Assembly: GCA_020171895.1 (NCBI GenBank) | Contig: JAIVAN010000004.1 | Location: 1-64,000, forward strand | Reading direction: 5' to 3' | DNA from: Bacillus timonensis | GTDB taxonomy: Bacteria; Bacillota; Bacilli; Bacillales; Bacillaceae_L | Length of the DNA stretch: 64,000 bases | Shown here: positions 8,740 to 17,788 of the stretch, piece after piece | How the letters are laid out: each line of letters starts with the position of its first letter | Position numbering within the stretch: position 1 is the stretch's first letter | Position numbers and translations under genes: made by a program | The notes under the pieces: model-generated | What the model saw: the letters and a program-made list of their open reading frames with translations, nothing else | What the model was told of the DNA's origin: nothing | Database searches by the model: none

Positions 8740-9915
8740 TTGTCAAAAAGTAATGAAAGTAATTTTGTCATTTCCAGAGAAGATTGGTCCCTCCATCGCA
8801 AAGGCCATGATGACCAAAAAAGACATCAGGAAAAAGTACAGGAAGCCATTAAAAATAATCTACCAGATTTAATTTCTGAAGAAAGTATCGTTATGTCAAA
8901 TGGCAGAGAAGTTGTAAAAATACCAATAAGGTCACTAGATGAGTATAAAATTCGATATAATTATGACAAAAATAAACATGTTGGCCAAGGAGATGGAGAC
9001 AGCCAAGTTGGAGATGTCATTGCAAGAGATGGTTCCAGTGACGGTCAAAAAGGTCCAGGGAAAGGTCAAGGTGCAGGTGATCAAGCGGGTGAGGATTACT
9101 ATGAAGCGGAAGTCTCAATGATGGAGCTAGAAGAAGCGCTATTTAAAGAGTTAGAGCTCCCTAATCTCCAAAGCAAAGAGCGCGATGAGAACATAGTGGA
9201 AGACATTGAATTTAATGATATTCGTAGAACAGGACTTATGGGGAATATCGATAAGAAACGCACGATGATGTCAGCATATAAACGTAATGCAATGAGCGGG
9301 AAACCTAGCTTTCACCCAATTTACCGTGAAGATCTTAAATTCAAAACGTGGAATGAAGTTGTAAAGCCGGAATCTAAAGCAGTCGTTCTTGCCATGATGG
9401 ATACAAGTGGTTCAATGGGCATATGGGAAAAGTATATGGCAAGAAGCTTCTTTTTCTGGATGACACGCTTTTTACGCACAAAATATGAAACGGTTGATAT
9501 CGAATTTATTGCCCATCATACAGAAGCGAAGGTCGTGTCAGAAGAAGATTTCTTTTCAAAGGGAGAAAGTGGAGGAACCATCTGTTCATCTGCCTACCGT
9601 AAAGCATTAGAGCTTATCGATGAAAAATATAAACCAAGTCGTTATAATATTTATCCATTTCATTTTTCTGATGGCGATAATTTAACATCTGATAACGCCA
9701 GATGCGTAAAGCTTGTAACTGAATTAATGAAGGTTTCGAATATGTTTGGCTATGGTGAAGTTAATCAGTATAACAGGCACTCGACCCTAATGTCCGCTTA
9801 TAAAAACATCAGTGATGAGAAATTCCGTTACTATATCCTCAAGCAAAAGTCCGATGTATTCCATGCGATGAAGAGCTTTTTTAACAATGATGAAGAAAAA
9901 CAAATTTATGCGTGA
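8740..9915 (+). CDS. yhbH: Sporulation protein YhbH (UPF0229/DUF444)
   Basis: Protein of 391 residues of the UPF0229 family, which travels with PrkA and SpoVR. The N-terminus has the conserved [10 protein letters not shown] segment. The middle is a Gly/Gln-rich linker (about 85-120). The C-terminal half is a von Willebrand factor A-like domain with the metal-site motif D-T-S-G-S-M-G near residue 222. B. subtilis YhbH is SigE-dependent and its molecular role is unsettled. Translation starts at TTG after AAGGAGGGG. The 240 bp upstream contain no gene and probably hold its promoter; no clear SigE site was recognised. Confidence 0.95.
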   Translation: MSKSNESNFVISREDWSLHRKGHDDQKRHQEKVQEAIKNNLPDLISEESIVMSNGREVVKIPIRSLDEYKIRYNYDKNKHVGQGDGDSQVGDVIARDGSSDGQKGPGKGQGAGDQAGEDYYEAEVSMMELEEALFKELELPNLQSKERDENIVEDIEFNDIRRTGLMGNIDKKRTMMSAYKRNAMSGKPSFHPIYREDLKFKTWNEVVKPESKAVVLAMMDTSGSMGIWEKYMARSFFFWMTRFLRTKYETVDIEFIAHHTEAKVVSEEDFFSKGESGGTICSSAYRKALELIDEKYKPSRYNIYPFHFSDGDNLTSDNARCVKLVTELMKVSNMFGYGEVNQYNRHSTLMSAYKNISDEKFRYYILKQKSDVFHAMKSFFNNDEEKQIYA

Positions 9916-9921
9916 AGTATG

Positions 9922-9947
9922 GGTCAGCGAGGAGCTGGCCTTTTCTT
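9922..9947 (+). terminator. yhbH terminator
   Basis: GGTCAGC/GCTGGCC stem followed by TTTTCTT. Confidence 0.82.
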
Positions 9948-9960
9948 ATGGCTGGAGAAT

Positions 9961-10527
9961 TTACTTTTTAAATAAAATTCCAAAATGATAAGGAGGAAGG
10001 TCAATCTGTTTCACTACTTGTAACCCTCCATGTTCTCCCCATTTCATAATGGATTCAGGGGAAGGGCGAATATCAAATGATGGTCCTCTAGGTGTTTCTT
10101 CTTGTTTCCAATGTATGACGCCAATCTTACCTCCATCTACTAAAAGTGATGACGCACACTTCATTAACTCTAGGGGCTCCTCACAGTGCAGAATGTTAAA
10201 TAAACTGACATAGTCTGCACCTTTCAACAAGTCTAGAGATGTGTCATTATTGTTTGAGATATCACCATTGACTAATTGCACATTATGAATATTGTCTTTA
10301 GAAACTCTTTTATCACATAGCTTCAAATATTCTCTATCTAAATCAATTCCGATTGCTATACCAGATATCATCTTAGAAGCAGGTATTAAAAAAGTTCCGT
10401 ATCCACAACCTATATCAATGAATTTCTTTATTTTATGTGTCACTTGAAGTGATTGCAATATTTTTTGAGTATCAAAAAAGGTTTCCCACATGCCTTCATC
10501 TGGCATGCCTGATTGTCTATATTTCAT
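9961..10527 (-). CDS. Class I SAM-dependent methyltransferase
   Basis: Protein of 188 residues with a Rossmann-type methyltransferase core. Motif I is F-I-D-I-G-C-G-Y-G-T-F, the acidic motif II is G-I-D-L-D, and the motif IV region is D-Y-V-S-L-F-N-I-L-H-C. The ending P-P-Y-H-F-G-I-L-F-K-K resembles UbiE/COQ5-like small-molecule methyltransferases; the substrate is unknown. The start is the ATG after GGGAGGT, which removes 41 poorly conserved residues of a longer frame. On the minus strand about 80-100 nt upstream, TTGACT and TATACAAT could form a promoter, with non-optimal spacing. It is divergent from speD. Confidence 0.8.
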   Translation of the reverse strand: MKYRQSGMPDEGMWETFFDTQKILQSLQVTHKIKKFIDIGCGYGTFLIPASKMISGIAIGIDLDREYLKLCDKRVSKDNIHNVQLVNGDISNNNDTSLDLLKGADYVSLFNILHCEEPLELMKCASSLLVDGGKIGVIHWKQEETPRGPSFDIRPSPESIMKWGEHGGLQVVKQIDLPPYHFGILFKK

Positions 10528-10773
10528 GATTACCTCCCATTCAGTTAAGTTATAGTATCCTAAGCTATCTCTTATTGTATACTTATATAGGAAGGATAAG
10601 ATAGTCAAGAATGTTGTAGAGATGCTCTTGTCTGATGGGAAATTGAACAATGTATATTTCTTCTTTTATAAAACAGTAAATATTACTAATGAAAACAAAG
10701 AATATAATTCCATCTAATCAAACAACCTAGAAATAATGGTATTTTTATCAATACGTTTAAAGGGGATTATGAA

Positions 10774-11592
10774 ATGAAACTTACTCCAAAGCAGCTTGTT
10801 GAATTGCATGGATTTAATAATTTAACTAAATCTTTAAGCTTTAATATGTATGATATTTGCTATACAGAAACGAAAGAAGAGCGGGAGGCATACATTAACT
10901 ATATTGATGAACAATACAATGCGGACCGATTAACGAAGATTTTATCAAACGTGACAGATATTATTGGTGCGCATATCTTGAATGTGGCGAAACAGGACTA
11001 TGTTCCGCAAGGGGCGAGTGTTACGATTCTTGTTTCTGAAGGTCCTGTTGATGAATCACCACAAGAATCATTCGAGGAGTCACCAGGTCCAATACCTGTT
11101 GGGACTGCAGTAGTAGGTTCCTTAGATAAAAGTCATATTACGGTACATACGTATCCAGAATATCATCCAGCCGACGGGATAAGTACATTTCGAGCAGATA
11201 TCGATGTTTCTACTTGTGGGGAAATCTCACCACTAAAGGCACTGAATTACTTAATACATTCGTTTGAGACTGACGTTATGACAATGGATTACCGAGTTCG
11301 GGGTTTTACGAGAGATGTAACGGGACACAAGCTTTTCATTGATCATGAAATTAACTCCATACAAAATTACATCCCAGATGAAGTACAAGAGATGTACGAT
11401 ATGATTGATGTAAATGTGTATCAAGAAAACATTTTCCATACAAAGTGTAAATTAAGGGACTTTAATTTAGATAATTATTTATTCGGTTATACGAAAGATA
11501 AGCTTGACGTTGAAAAACAAGCGTTTATTACAGATAAAATTAAAGCTGAAATGGATGAGCTTTTTTATGGGAAAAATATGAATCATAATTAA
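10774..11592 (+). CDS. speD: S-adenosylmethionine decarboxylase proenzyme, long (E. coli-type) SpeD
   Basis: Pyruvoyl enzyme that decarboxylates S-adenosylmethionine to supply aminopropyl groups for spermidine. The 272-residue length and the sequence [15 protein letters not shown] identify the E. coli-like class rather than the ~120-residue B. subtilis SpeH type. Self-cleavage is expected between Lys119 and Ser120, with Ser120 becoming the pyruvoyl group. The conserved Cys in [10 protein letters not shown] is present. AAAGGGGA precedes the ATG. No spermidine synthase is adjacent; a bidirectional terminator follows. Confidence 0.93.
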   Translation: MKLTPKQLVELHGFNNLTKSLSFNMYDICYTETKEEREAYINYIDEQYNADRLTKILSNVTDIIGAHILNVAKQDYVPQGASVTILVSEGPVDESPQESFEESPGPIPVGTAVVGSLDKSHITVHTYPEYHPADGISTFRADIDVSTCGEISPLKALNYLIHSFETDVMTMDYRVRGFTRDVTGHKLFIDHEINSIQNYIPDEVQEMYDMIDVNVYQENIFHTKCKLRDFNLDNYLFGYTKDKLDVEKQAFITDKIKAEMDELFYGKNMNHN

Positions 11593-11620
11593 AAAATGGT
11601 CAGTTGAGTCTGACCATTTT
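11593..11620 (+). terminator. speD terminator
   Basis: AAAATGGTCAG/CTGACCATTTT stem with TTGAGT loop, flanked by A- and T-rich tracts, so it can work on both strands. Confidence 0.85.
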
Positions 11621-11725
11621 AGCTGTTTAAATATGTTGGTAGTTTTTGTAGCCATGTAATTAATTATCAACTGCATAAGCATCTCTATTTATGTTCAATC
11701 TAACATATGAGGAGGTGTTATCAAC

Positions 11726-11887
11726 ATGGCACAAGATGTATTATGCGAAGTGTTTAACTGTGTACACAACATCAACAATGAAAAGAAATGTGGAGCATCA
11801 CAAATCTTTGTTGTAAGTAACCGTGGTAGTCAGGCTGAAAACAGCCAAGAAACTGATTGTAAAACATTTGAACCTGAAGGACTTTAA
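11726..11887 (+). CDS. DUF1540 protein, 53 residues
   Basis: Starts MAQDVLCEVFNCVHNINNEK and contains four cysteines spaced C-x4-C ... C ... C, the pattern of the DUF1540 family of small, probably metal-binding proteins common in spore formers. GAGGAGGTG precedes the ATG and a terminator follows directly. The function is unknown; the Cys pattern suggests a zinc- or iron-binding knuckle. Confidence 0.88.
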   Translation: MAQDVLCEVFNCVHNINNEKKCGASQIFVVSNRGSQAENSQETDCKTFEPEGL

Positions 11888-11894
11888 TGATGTA

Positions 11895-11928
11895 GAGGCA
11901 ACCATCGACGTGGTTGTCTCTTTCTTTA
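11895..11928 (+). terminator. DUF1540 gene terminator
   Basis: GAGGCAACCA/TGGTTGTCTC stem then TTTCTTT. Confidence 0.85.
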
Positions 11929-11937
11929 TGTATTATT

Positions 11938-11956
11938 GAGAATAATACTCATTATT
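11938..11956 (+). promoter_or_regulatory. Fur-box-like palindrome with no obvious target gene
   Basis: GAGAATAATACTCATTATT matches 15 of 19 positions of the Bacillus Fur consensus. It sits between two terminators, and only about 50 nt separate it from the second one, so its target is unclear. Confidence 0.4.
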
Positions 11957-11976
11957 ATTCATAGAAAAATTTTAAT

Positions 11977-12008
11977 GAAAGCAGATTTTATTCTGCTTTT
12001 CTTTTTTT
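11977..12008 (+). terminator. Isolated terminator hairpin
   Basis: AAAGCAGA/TCTGCTTT stem followed by TCTTTTTTT. It follows the Fur-box-like site with no gene between. Confidence 0.75.
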
Positions 12009-12112
12009 AGGTTGATAAATCAAGTTTCGTTTTCCATCAACACTTGTCTATACACACAAATAGAACGTACATATTATATGACAGAATGTGCTGAGAGGGG
12101 GCATGGGCTTAC

Positions 12113-12196
12113 ATGGGTGGCTTGGCTCAAAGTCAGGTATTATTCGTCACTCTATTATTTGTGATAGTCGTGTTGTTATTAGCATTTATTTTTTAA
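12113..12196 (+). CDS. Small hydrophobic protein, 27 residues
   Basis: MGGLAQSQVLFVTLLFVIVV continuing L-L-L-A-F-I-F: one membrane span with a very short polar N-terminus. GAGAGGGGG lies about 12 nt upstream, a slightly long spacing. It resembles in style the short YjcZ-type sporulation membrane peptides and lies 26 bp before the next coding gene. The family is not certain. Confidence 0.5.
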   Translation: MGGLAQSQVLFVTLLFVIVVLLLAFIF

Positions 12197-12221
12197 TAAA
12201 TTGAAAAAAGGGGATAAAAAA

Positions 12222-12809
12222 ATGGAAGAAAAGGACCAGCGGGAACTTGAAGAAAATAGTATGCAAGAAGAAGTAAATCAAAGGACCCACCCTGTTGAAG
12301 TAAGTCAAGAAGTCAGTGATAAAGCTCTAGATAAAGATATGGTATTCAAATTTAAAAAAGAGTTTCTGCAGGATGTAGAGGAAATGCTAGAAGCGCAAAC
12401 AGAGATCATCATGAGTTTAGTAAAGGATCAGTCAAAACAAAATGAGGATAGCTATCAAAAGTTAGTAGGATTACTTGAACAACATTTGAACAGTCAGAAA
12501 GAAAATGAAAGTAAGGAATCGAGTAAAAGTGTGATTAGCGAGATTTTCGATGTAGATAACTTGTTAAAATTAGCAGTGATCTTAGCCAAATTTTTTGAAA
12601 AGCAAGATGAAAAGTCCAGTTCGAGACGAAGAAGAAATAGACGAGTTAGAAGAAATAACAACAGCGTTGTTCAATCCAGAAATATAGAACAATCAGCGTT
12701 AGAATTTCTAAAAGGCTTTGATATGAAAACAATCTCAGATGCACTTTCAATATTAGCTGAAATCAAACTAGACGAGGAGAAAAAAGAGTCAGAAGAAAAT
12801 GATGAATAG
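12222..12809 (+). CDS. Hypothetical charged protein with Arg-rich segment
   Basis: Protein of 195 residues, not recognised. It is strongly acidic at the N-terminus and contains predicted coiled-coil heptads (about 50-110). A basic cluster S-S-R-R-R-R-N-R-R-V-R-R-N-N-N near 140 is followed by a C-terminal helix ending in E/K. There is no signal peptide or membrane segment. The basic patch could bind nucleic acid or spore-surface polymers; many Bacillus coat-associated proteins look like this, but that is inference. The ATG after AAAGGGGA is chosen over an upstream in-frame TTG. Confidence 0.7.
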   Translation: MEEKDQRELEENSMQEEVNQRTHPVEVSQEVSDKALDKDMVFKFKKEFLQDVEEMLEAQTEIIMSLVKDQSKQNEDSYQKLVGLLEQHLNSQKENESKESSKSVISEIFDVDNLLKLAVILAKFFEKQDEKSSSRRRRNRRVRRNNNSVVQSRNIEQSALEFLKGFDMKTISDALSILAEIKLDEEKKESEENDE

Positions 12810-12844
12810 AGAACACCTACCTTTATAGGTAGGTGTTCTTTTTG
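12810..12844 (+). terminator. Shared convergent terminator
   Basis: GAACACCTACC/GGTAGGTGTTC stem followed by TTTTT. It lies between the 195-residue gene and the convergent YjcZ-like gene. Confidence 0.85.
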
Positions 12845-12858
12845 GGGTAATCGGTTGC

Positions 12859-12951
12859 TTATCGGAATGCTGCTGCGCCAACGATAATTAACAAGATGAA
12901 AAGCACAACGATTAACGCAAAATATCTATTCCCGTATTTTTTGTCAGACAT
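12859..12951 (-). CDS. YjcZ-family sporulation peptide, 30 residues
   Basis: MSDKKYGNRYFALIVVLFIL followed by L-I-I-V-G-A-A-A-F-R. The F-A-L-I-V-V-L-F-I-L-L-I-I-V-G core is the hallmark of YjcZ-type sporulation membrane peptides. GAGGAGGGA lies upstream of the ATG. The roughly 320 bp beyond its start contain no further gene, only the promoter region of the transporter operon. Confidence 0.85.
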   Translation of the reverse strand: MSDKKYGNRYFALIVVLFILLIIVGAAAFR

Positions 12952-13132
12952 AGTAGTCCCTCCTCTTCTAAAAAGCTTGTATAAGGATCCTTACACACAT
13001 AAGATATTCAGACGAAACTACTTTGTATAGGGTAGCGGTATCAAGTAATTCGCTGATTTTTAAAATAGTAGTCATTTATTAATAAATTGGCGTATGTAAA
13101 AAAACTGGTAATTATTCAAATATACTAAATTG

Positions 13133-13161
13133 TTGAAATATTTAATTTTGTTATATATAAT
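13133..13161 (+). promoter_or_regulatory. SigA-type promoter of the amino-acid ABC operon
   Basis: TTGAAA, 17-bp spacer, TATAAT: near-perfect vegetative promoter about 105 bp before the coding start, leaving an untranslated leader of about 100 nt. Confidence 0.8.
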
Positions 13162-13273
13162 AGGAAATAAGACTTATGGTAGTAATCTTATAGAATATAG
13201 AAGCTAGTAAAAACATATTATGCTAATAGTATTCTGTAAGATTAATATAAAAAAAACGTAAAAGGGGGATCTT

Positions 13274-14320
13274 ATGAAGAAACTTGTATCTTTATCTTTT
13301 GTTTTAATGTTGATATTATCTGTAGCATTAGTAGGGTGTAAGAGCAAAGAAGCGACAACTGAAGCGAAAACATCAATTTTAGACACTGTGAAAAAGAGAG
13401 GAAAGCTGGTTGCAGGTGTTAATGGTCAATTACCTGGATTTGGTTATGTAGAGTCAGATGGTACATACACTGGGTTTGACATTGACTTTGCAAAAGCGAT
13501 TGCGGCTGCAGTATTAGGGGATGCAAATGCAATTGAATTTAGACCTTTATCTGCACAAGAACGTTTCACAGCAGTACAAACAGGTGAGGTAGATGTTCTT
13601 GTTCGTAATACTACTTGGACAACAAGCCGTGATACTGGAGTAGGATTAAACTTTGCACCTGTAACTTTCTATGATGGTCAAGGTTTAATGGTACGTAAAG
13701 ATAGCGGAGTGACATCGCTAAAAGACTTAGAAGGAATGCGTATCGGTGTTGAGACTGGTACAACGACTGAACTTAACTTAGCTGACCAAATGCGTAAGCT
13801 TGGTGTAAACTATGAGCAAGTTAAATTTGAAAGTGCAGATGCAGTTGTAGCTGCATACGAGCAAGGAAGTATTGATGCATGGACGACGGATAAATCAGGT
13901 CTAGTATCTCGTTTATCAATCATGAAAAATCCATCAGAGCACAAAATTTTAAATGATTCATTATCAAAAGAGCCATTAGCACCTGCAGTAATCGCTGGTG
14001 ATGATAAATGGTTTGATATCGTGAAATGGGTTGTAAACGTAACAATCGAAGCGGAAGAGCTAGGAATCACTTCTAAAAATGTTGATGAGTTTGTGAAGAG
14101 TGAAGACCCAGTTATCCAACGTCTTTTAGGTACAGATGGTGATTTAGGTAAGCAATTAGGTTTAGATGCTGACTTTGCTGTTAAAGTTATCAAACAAGTA
14201 GGTAACTACGGAGAAATTTTTGAGCGTCACTTAGGTAAAGGCTCAGTATTTGGTCTTGAGAGAGGTCAAAATGACCTACACACAAATGGTGGATTATTAT
14301 ATTCTCCTCCATTCCGTTAA
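13274..14320 (+). CDS. Amino-acid ABC transporter substrate-binding lipoprotein (AapJ/BztA-like)
   Basis: Protein of 348 residues with a lipoprotein signal ending L-V-G-C (lipidated Cys22). The SBP type 3 fold begins K-R-G-K-L-V-A-G-V-N-G-Q-L-P-G-F-G and has the signature G-F-D-I-D-F-A-K-A-I-A-A-A and V-L-V-R-N-T-T-W-T. The W-T-T-S-R-D pattern is characteristic of the AapJ/BztA general L-amino-acid branch known mainly from alpha-proteobacteria. It captures extracellular amino acids, probably Glu, Gln, Asp or Asn. It is first gene of a four-gene operon with promoter at 13133. Confidence 0.88.
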   Translation: MKKLVSLSFVLMLILSVALVGCKSKEATTEAKTSILDTVKKRGKLVAGVNGQLPGFGYVESDGTYTGFDIDFAKAIAAAVLGDANAIEFRPLSAQERFTAVQTGEVDVLVRNTTWTTSRDTGVGLNFAPVTFYDGQGLMVRKDSGVTSLKDLEGMRIGVETGTTTELNLADQMRKLGVNYEQVKFESADAVVAAYEQGSIDAWTTDKSGLVSRLSIMKNPSEHKILNDSLSKEPLAPAVIAGDDKWFDIVKWVVNVTIEAEELGITSKNVDEFVKSEDPVIQRLLGTDGDLGKQLGLDADFAVKVIKQVGNYGEIFERHLGKGSVFGLERGQNDLHTNGGLLYSPPFR

Positions 14321-14349
14321 ACGTTACTTTCTAAAAAAATATGAAAATG

Positions 14350-14386
14350 TAGGTCTGCTATTGAATCAGTGGCAGACCTATTTTTA
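14350..14386 (+). terminator. Hairpin between binding-protein and permease genes
   Basis: TAGGTCTGC/GCAGACCTA stem followed by five T. Inside the operon, it probably lowers permease expression relative to the binding protein by partial termination or 3'-end stabilisation. Confidence 0.75.
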
Positions 14387-14406
14387 CAAAGAGGCGGTGA
14401 AAGGTT

Positions 14407-15579
14407 ATGCGTAAGCTTTTGGCATCAGATATTCCATTTTGGCGTGATAAGCGGGTTATTCCAATCTTAATTCAAGCGGTATTCGTGGTGTTTGTTCTTT
14501 CGTTCTTATTTTATTTTTTCTCGAATGCTCTTGATGGACTGGCTCAACTTGGAATACCACTTGGAATTGATTTCTTGCAAAATACAGCATCCTTTATGAT
14601 TAGTGAAACACTCATTCAATATGCTCCAACTGATACGTATTTCCGTGCATTACTTGTAGGTTTTCTTAATACGCTACGTGTAGCAATTATTGGTGTCATT
14701 CTAGCGAGTATTATTGGCATAATTGTAGGGGTAGCAAGATTATCCCCAAACTGGATGGTAAACAAAGTAGCATCAATCTATACTGAGATTTTCCGTAACA
14801 CACCTTTACTTGTTCAAATTTTCATTTGGTATTTTGCGGTATTTATTCAGTTACCTAGAATTGAAAATAGCAATAGCTTTTTAGGGACTTATTTTAGTAA
14901 TAGAGGAATCGTCATTCCTTGGTTTACAGCAACTTCTGGTTCAACCATTTGGGTGATTTGCTTTATTGCTGGTATTGTACTCTCAATCTTCCTATGGAAG
15001 AAAAAAATTAAGAAGCAAGTTGAAACAGGGAAAAAACAGTATGCTGGGTTATGGGCGACTGGGTCATTCCTACTATTAATGGGACTTGCTTATTTGATTA
15101 CTTTTACTGTTCCATTCCACTTGTCAGTTCCAACGATTGATGGGAAGCAATTTGTTGGAGGATATCGAATGACACCTGAGTTTTCTGCGATACTTATTGG
15201 TCTAGTTATCTACACATCTACTTATATATCTGAAATAGTAAGAGGTGGAATTTTAGCAGTACCAAAAGGTCAAATTGAGGCTGCCAATGCTTTAGGGCTA
15301 AAGAAATCGACGACATTACGTCTCGTCATTTTCCCACAAGCCATTCGAGTTATTATTCCTCCTGTAACAAGTCAGTATTTAAACTTGATCAAGAACTCAA
15401 GTTTAGCTGTAGCTGTTGGTTATGACGATATTGTTAGTATTGGGAATACGGTGTTAAATCAGACAGGACGTGCGCCAGAACTGATTTCAATTATGATCCT
15501 TGTGTATTTATTCTTCAGTTTAACAACGTCGTTCTTTATGAATCAATTTAATAAACGTACACAAATAGTAGAGAGGTGA
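14407..15579 (+). CDS. Amino-acid ABC transporter permease (AapQ/BztB-like)
   Basis: Integral membrane protein of 390 residues, longer than usual His/Glu-type permeases because of an insertion between the first spans, as in AapQ. The EAA loop near the C-terminus reads E-A-A-N-A-L-G-L and contacts the ATPase. The conserved F-R-N-T-P-L-L-V-Q-I segment of amino-acid permeases is present. A ribosome binding site GAGGCGGTGA precedes the ATG. It pairs with the next gene, whose ATG starts 4 nt after this stop. Confidence 0.88.
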   Translation: MRKLLASDIPFWRDKRVIPILIQAVFVVFVLSFLFYFFSNALDGLAQLGIPLGIDFLQNTASFMISETLIQYAPTDTYFRALLVGFLNTLRVAIIGVILASIIGIIVGVARLSPNWMVNKVASIYTEIFRNTPLLVQIFIWYFAVFIQLPRIENSNSFLGTYFSNRGIVIPWFTATSGSTIWVICFIAGIVLSIFLWKKKIKKQVETGKKQYAGLWATGSFLLLMGLAYLITFTVPFHLSVPTIDGKQFVGGYRMTPEFSAILIGLVIYTSTYISEIVRGGILAVPKGQIEAANALGLKKSTTLRLVIFPQAIRVIIPPVTSQYLNLIKNSSLAVAVGYDDIVSIGNTVLNQTGRAPELISIMILVYLFFSLTTSFFMNQFNKRTQIVER

Positions 15580-15583
15580 TCTT

Positions 15584-16801
15584 ATGGAAGGTGCAAATCT
15601 AGAAATGCAAAAAATGCAAGATAACAAGAATGTTCCTCTGCCACCTCCAAAAGATAAATCGACTGCTTTAGAGTGGATCAAAGAAAATCTTTTTAGTTCG
15701 TGGTGGAATGCAATCTTAACCATTGCATTTACAATCATATCTGTTTATGTTGTATTCGGTTCAATGAGCTGGATTTTGTTTTCAGCGGAATGGGCTGTTG
15801 TCGCAAGTAATTTTAAATTATTAATGGTAGGTCAATATCCGTTAGAGGAGCTATGGAGAGTATGGGTTGCTCTTACTTTTATGTCAGCTCTGTTAGGGGT
15901 TTCATGGGGGATATGGAATGGAAATCTTAGACCAGTTGCAGTGACTATTGGTGGATTAATGATTCTCATGGTAACAATGCCTTTTATTGAGATGACAACT
16001 CGATATTGGTTGATAGGAAATATCGTCCTGATCGGTGCTGGGTACTTTTTAGGGAAAAAAGTAAGTAGTTTGAAGAAACCAATGCTCGTCTTATGGTTTT
16101 TGTATGTCCCAATTGTTTATTTTTTACTAGATGGATTTGGTTTATTAAATCCTGTAAGTACAAATGTATGGGGTGGATTTTTACTGACACTTCTTATCTC
16201 AGCAGTGTCTATTACGATTTCTTTTCCAATTGGGGTTCTATTAGCCTTAGGTAGAAGAAGTCAGTTTCCAGTGATTAAGTGGATGTGTATCCTTTATATT
16301 GAATTAATTCGTGGTATCCCTTTAATTACAATTCTCTTTGTTGCACAGTTAATGGTACCGTTATTTATCGGAAATGATATCGAAATTGAGAACATTATCC
16401 GTGCGATGATTGGTTTTACGATGTTTAGTGCAGCGTATTTAGCTGAAAATGTTCGTGGTGGATTACAATCAATTCCTCGTGGGCAATTTGAAGCGTCACA
16501 AGCATTAGGACTAAATTCAAGCTTAATGATGTTCTTTGTCGTGTTACCTCAAGCGTTAAAGGCAGTTATTCCTGCAATGGTAGGACAGTTTATTGGGATT
16601 TTTAAAGATACGGTATTAGTGTCCATTGTTGGCTTAGTTGATATTTTAGGAATGGCACAAAAGATCGTCGCCAATCCGAAATTCCTAGGAACGCAAATGG
16701 AAACCTTCCTATTTGTAGCAGTCGTCTTCTTTATTTTCTGCTATTTAATGTCTTACGTAAGTAGGCAAATGGAAGCAAAATTAGACGTAAACAATCGCTA
16801 G
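15584..16801 (+). CDS. Amino-acid ABC transporter permease (AapM/BztC-like)
   Basis: Second permease of 405 residues, with a polar N-terminus, about eight membrane spans, [11 protein letters not shown] and the ATPase-contact loop E-A-S-Q-A-L-G-L. Size and order (J-Q-M-P) match the Aap/Bzt transporters. GAGAGGTGAT precedes the ATG and overlaps the end of the preceding gene, so the two permeases are translationally close. Confidence 0.88.
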   Translation: MEGANLEMQKMQDNKNVPLPPPKDKSTALEWIKENLFSSWWNAILTIAFTIISVYVVFGSMSWILFSAEWAVVASNFKLLMVGQYPLEELWRVWVALTFMSALLGVSWGIWNGNLRPVAVTIGGLMILMVTMPFIEMTTRYWLIGNIVLIGAGYFLGKKVSSLKKPMLVLWFLYVPIVYFLLDGFGLLNPVSTNVWGGFLLTLLISAVSITISFPIGVLLALGRRSQFPVIKWMCILYIELIRGIPLITILFVAQLMVPLFIGNDIEIENIIRAMIGFTMFSAAYLAENVRGGLQSIPRGQFEASQALGLNSSLMMFFVVLPQALKAVIPAMVGQFIGIFKDTVLVSIVGLVDILGMAQKIVANPKFLGTQMETFLFVAVVFFIFCYLMSYVSRQMEAKLDVNNR

Positions 16802-16821
16802 TTTTTAAGGGGGTAAGGTTA

Positions 16822-17598
16822 ATGAGTACAGTCAATGATAAGGACGTAACGATCCCGTTATCGGAACGGGAAAATATAATTGAAGTAAAAGGACTTAATA
16901 AGTGGTTCGGTAAGCTCCACGTGCTAAAGGATGTTAATTTAGATGTAAAGCAAGGTGAAGTAGTGGTTGTTTTAGGACCTTCTGGTTCTGGAAAATCTAC
17001 TTTTATCCGAACAATCAATGCATTAGAGGAATTCCAACAAGGTGAAATTCATGTGGATGGAATCAATCTTTCAAATGACGTTGCAAATATTGAAGCGATT
17101 AGAAAAGAGACAGGAATGGTGTTTCAGCAGTTTAACCTGTTCCCACACATGACCATTTTAAAAAATATTACGCTTGCTCCAATTTGGGTACGTAAATGGA
17201 AAAGGGAGAAAGCTGAGAAAATTGCATTAGAGCTATTAGAAAGAGTCGGAATTCCAGAGCAGGCTCATAAATATCCAGGTCAATTATCAGGTGGTCAGCA
17301 GCAGCGTGTGGCGATTGCGAGAGCATTGGCAATGCAACCGAAAATCATGTTGTTTGATGAACCGACGTCAGCGCTAGATCCAGAAATGATCAAAGAAGTA
17401 TTAGATGTTATGAAAACATTAGCTCGGTCTGGAATGACGATGATGGTTGTTACCCATGAAATGAATTTTGCCCGTGAAGTTGCTGATCGAATTGTGCTAT
17501 TTGATCATGGGAAAATTGTTGAAATGGGAACTCCTGAAGAGGTATTTGATAATCCTAAGCATGATCGAACAAAGCTATTTTTATCACAGATTTTATAA
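16822..17598 (+). CDS. Amino-acid ABC transporter ATPase (AapP/GlnQ-like)
   Basis: ATP-binding subunit of 258 residues energising the transporter. Walker [10 protein letters not shown] is at 52-60, signature L-S-G-G-Q-Q-Q-R near 157, Walker B and D-loop D-E-P-T-S-A-L-D-P near 179, and the switch His in V-T-H-E-M. It is a typical polar-amino-acid transporter ATPase of the GlnQ/AapP class. Last gene of the operon, closed by a terminator. Confidence 0.95.
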   Translation: MSTVNDKDVTIPLSERENIIEVKGLNKWFGKLHVLKDVNLDVKQGEVVVVLGPSGSGKSTFIRTINALEEFQQGEIHVDGINLSNDVANIEAIRKETGMVFQQFNLFPHMTILKNITLAPIWVRKWKREKAEKIALELLERVGIPEQAHKYPGQLSGGQQQRVAIARALAMQPKIMLFDEPTSALDPEMIKEVLDVMKTLARSGMTMMVVTHEMNFAREVADRIVLFDHGKIVEMGTPEEVFDNPKHDRTKLFLSQIL

Positions 17599-17623
17599 AA
17601 GAGCCCTTAAGGGTTCTTTTTTT
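17597..17623 (+). terminator. Terminator of the amino-acid ABC operon
   Basis: GAGCCC/GGGTTC stem with TTAA loop followed by TTTTTTT. Confidence 0.85.
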
Positions 17624-17723
17624 CATATATTCCGAGGATATAGAAAGAAATAGTTGTGTATTTACTTTCAATGACCGTTCGGATAATTTACACTATAGTA
17701 AAGGGAATTTATTTATCACAAAA

Positions 17724-17737
17724 TGATAACGCTTTCA
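17724..17737 (+). promoter_or_regulatory. cre-like CcpA site before the aldolase gene
   Basis: TGATAACGCTTTCA agrees with 13 of 14 positions of the cre consensus TGWAANCGNTNWCA. It lies 52 bp before the ATG, where CcpA would repress in glucose. Confidence 0.65.
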
Positions 17738-17788
17738 TTTTGGGAGCGATCAAATCAAACGAAGTTATTCAGTTAAGGGGAAGTAAAT

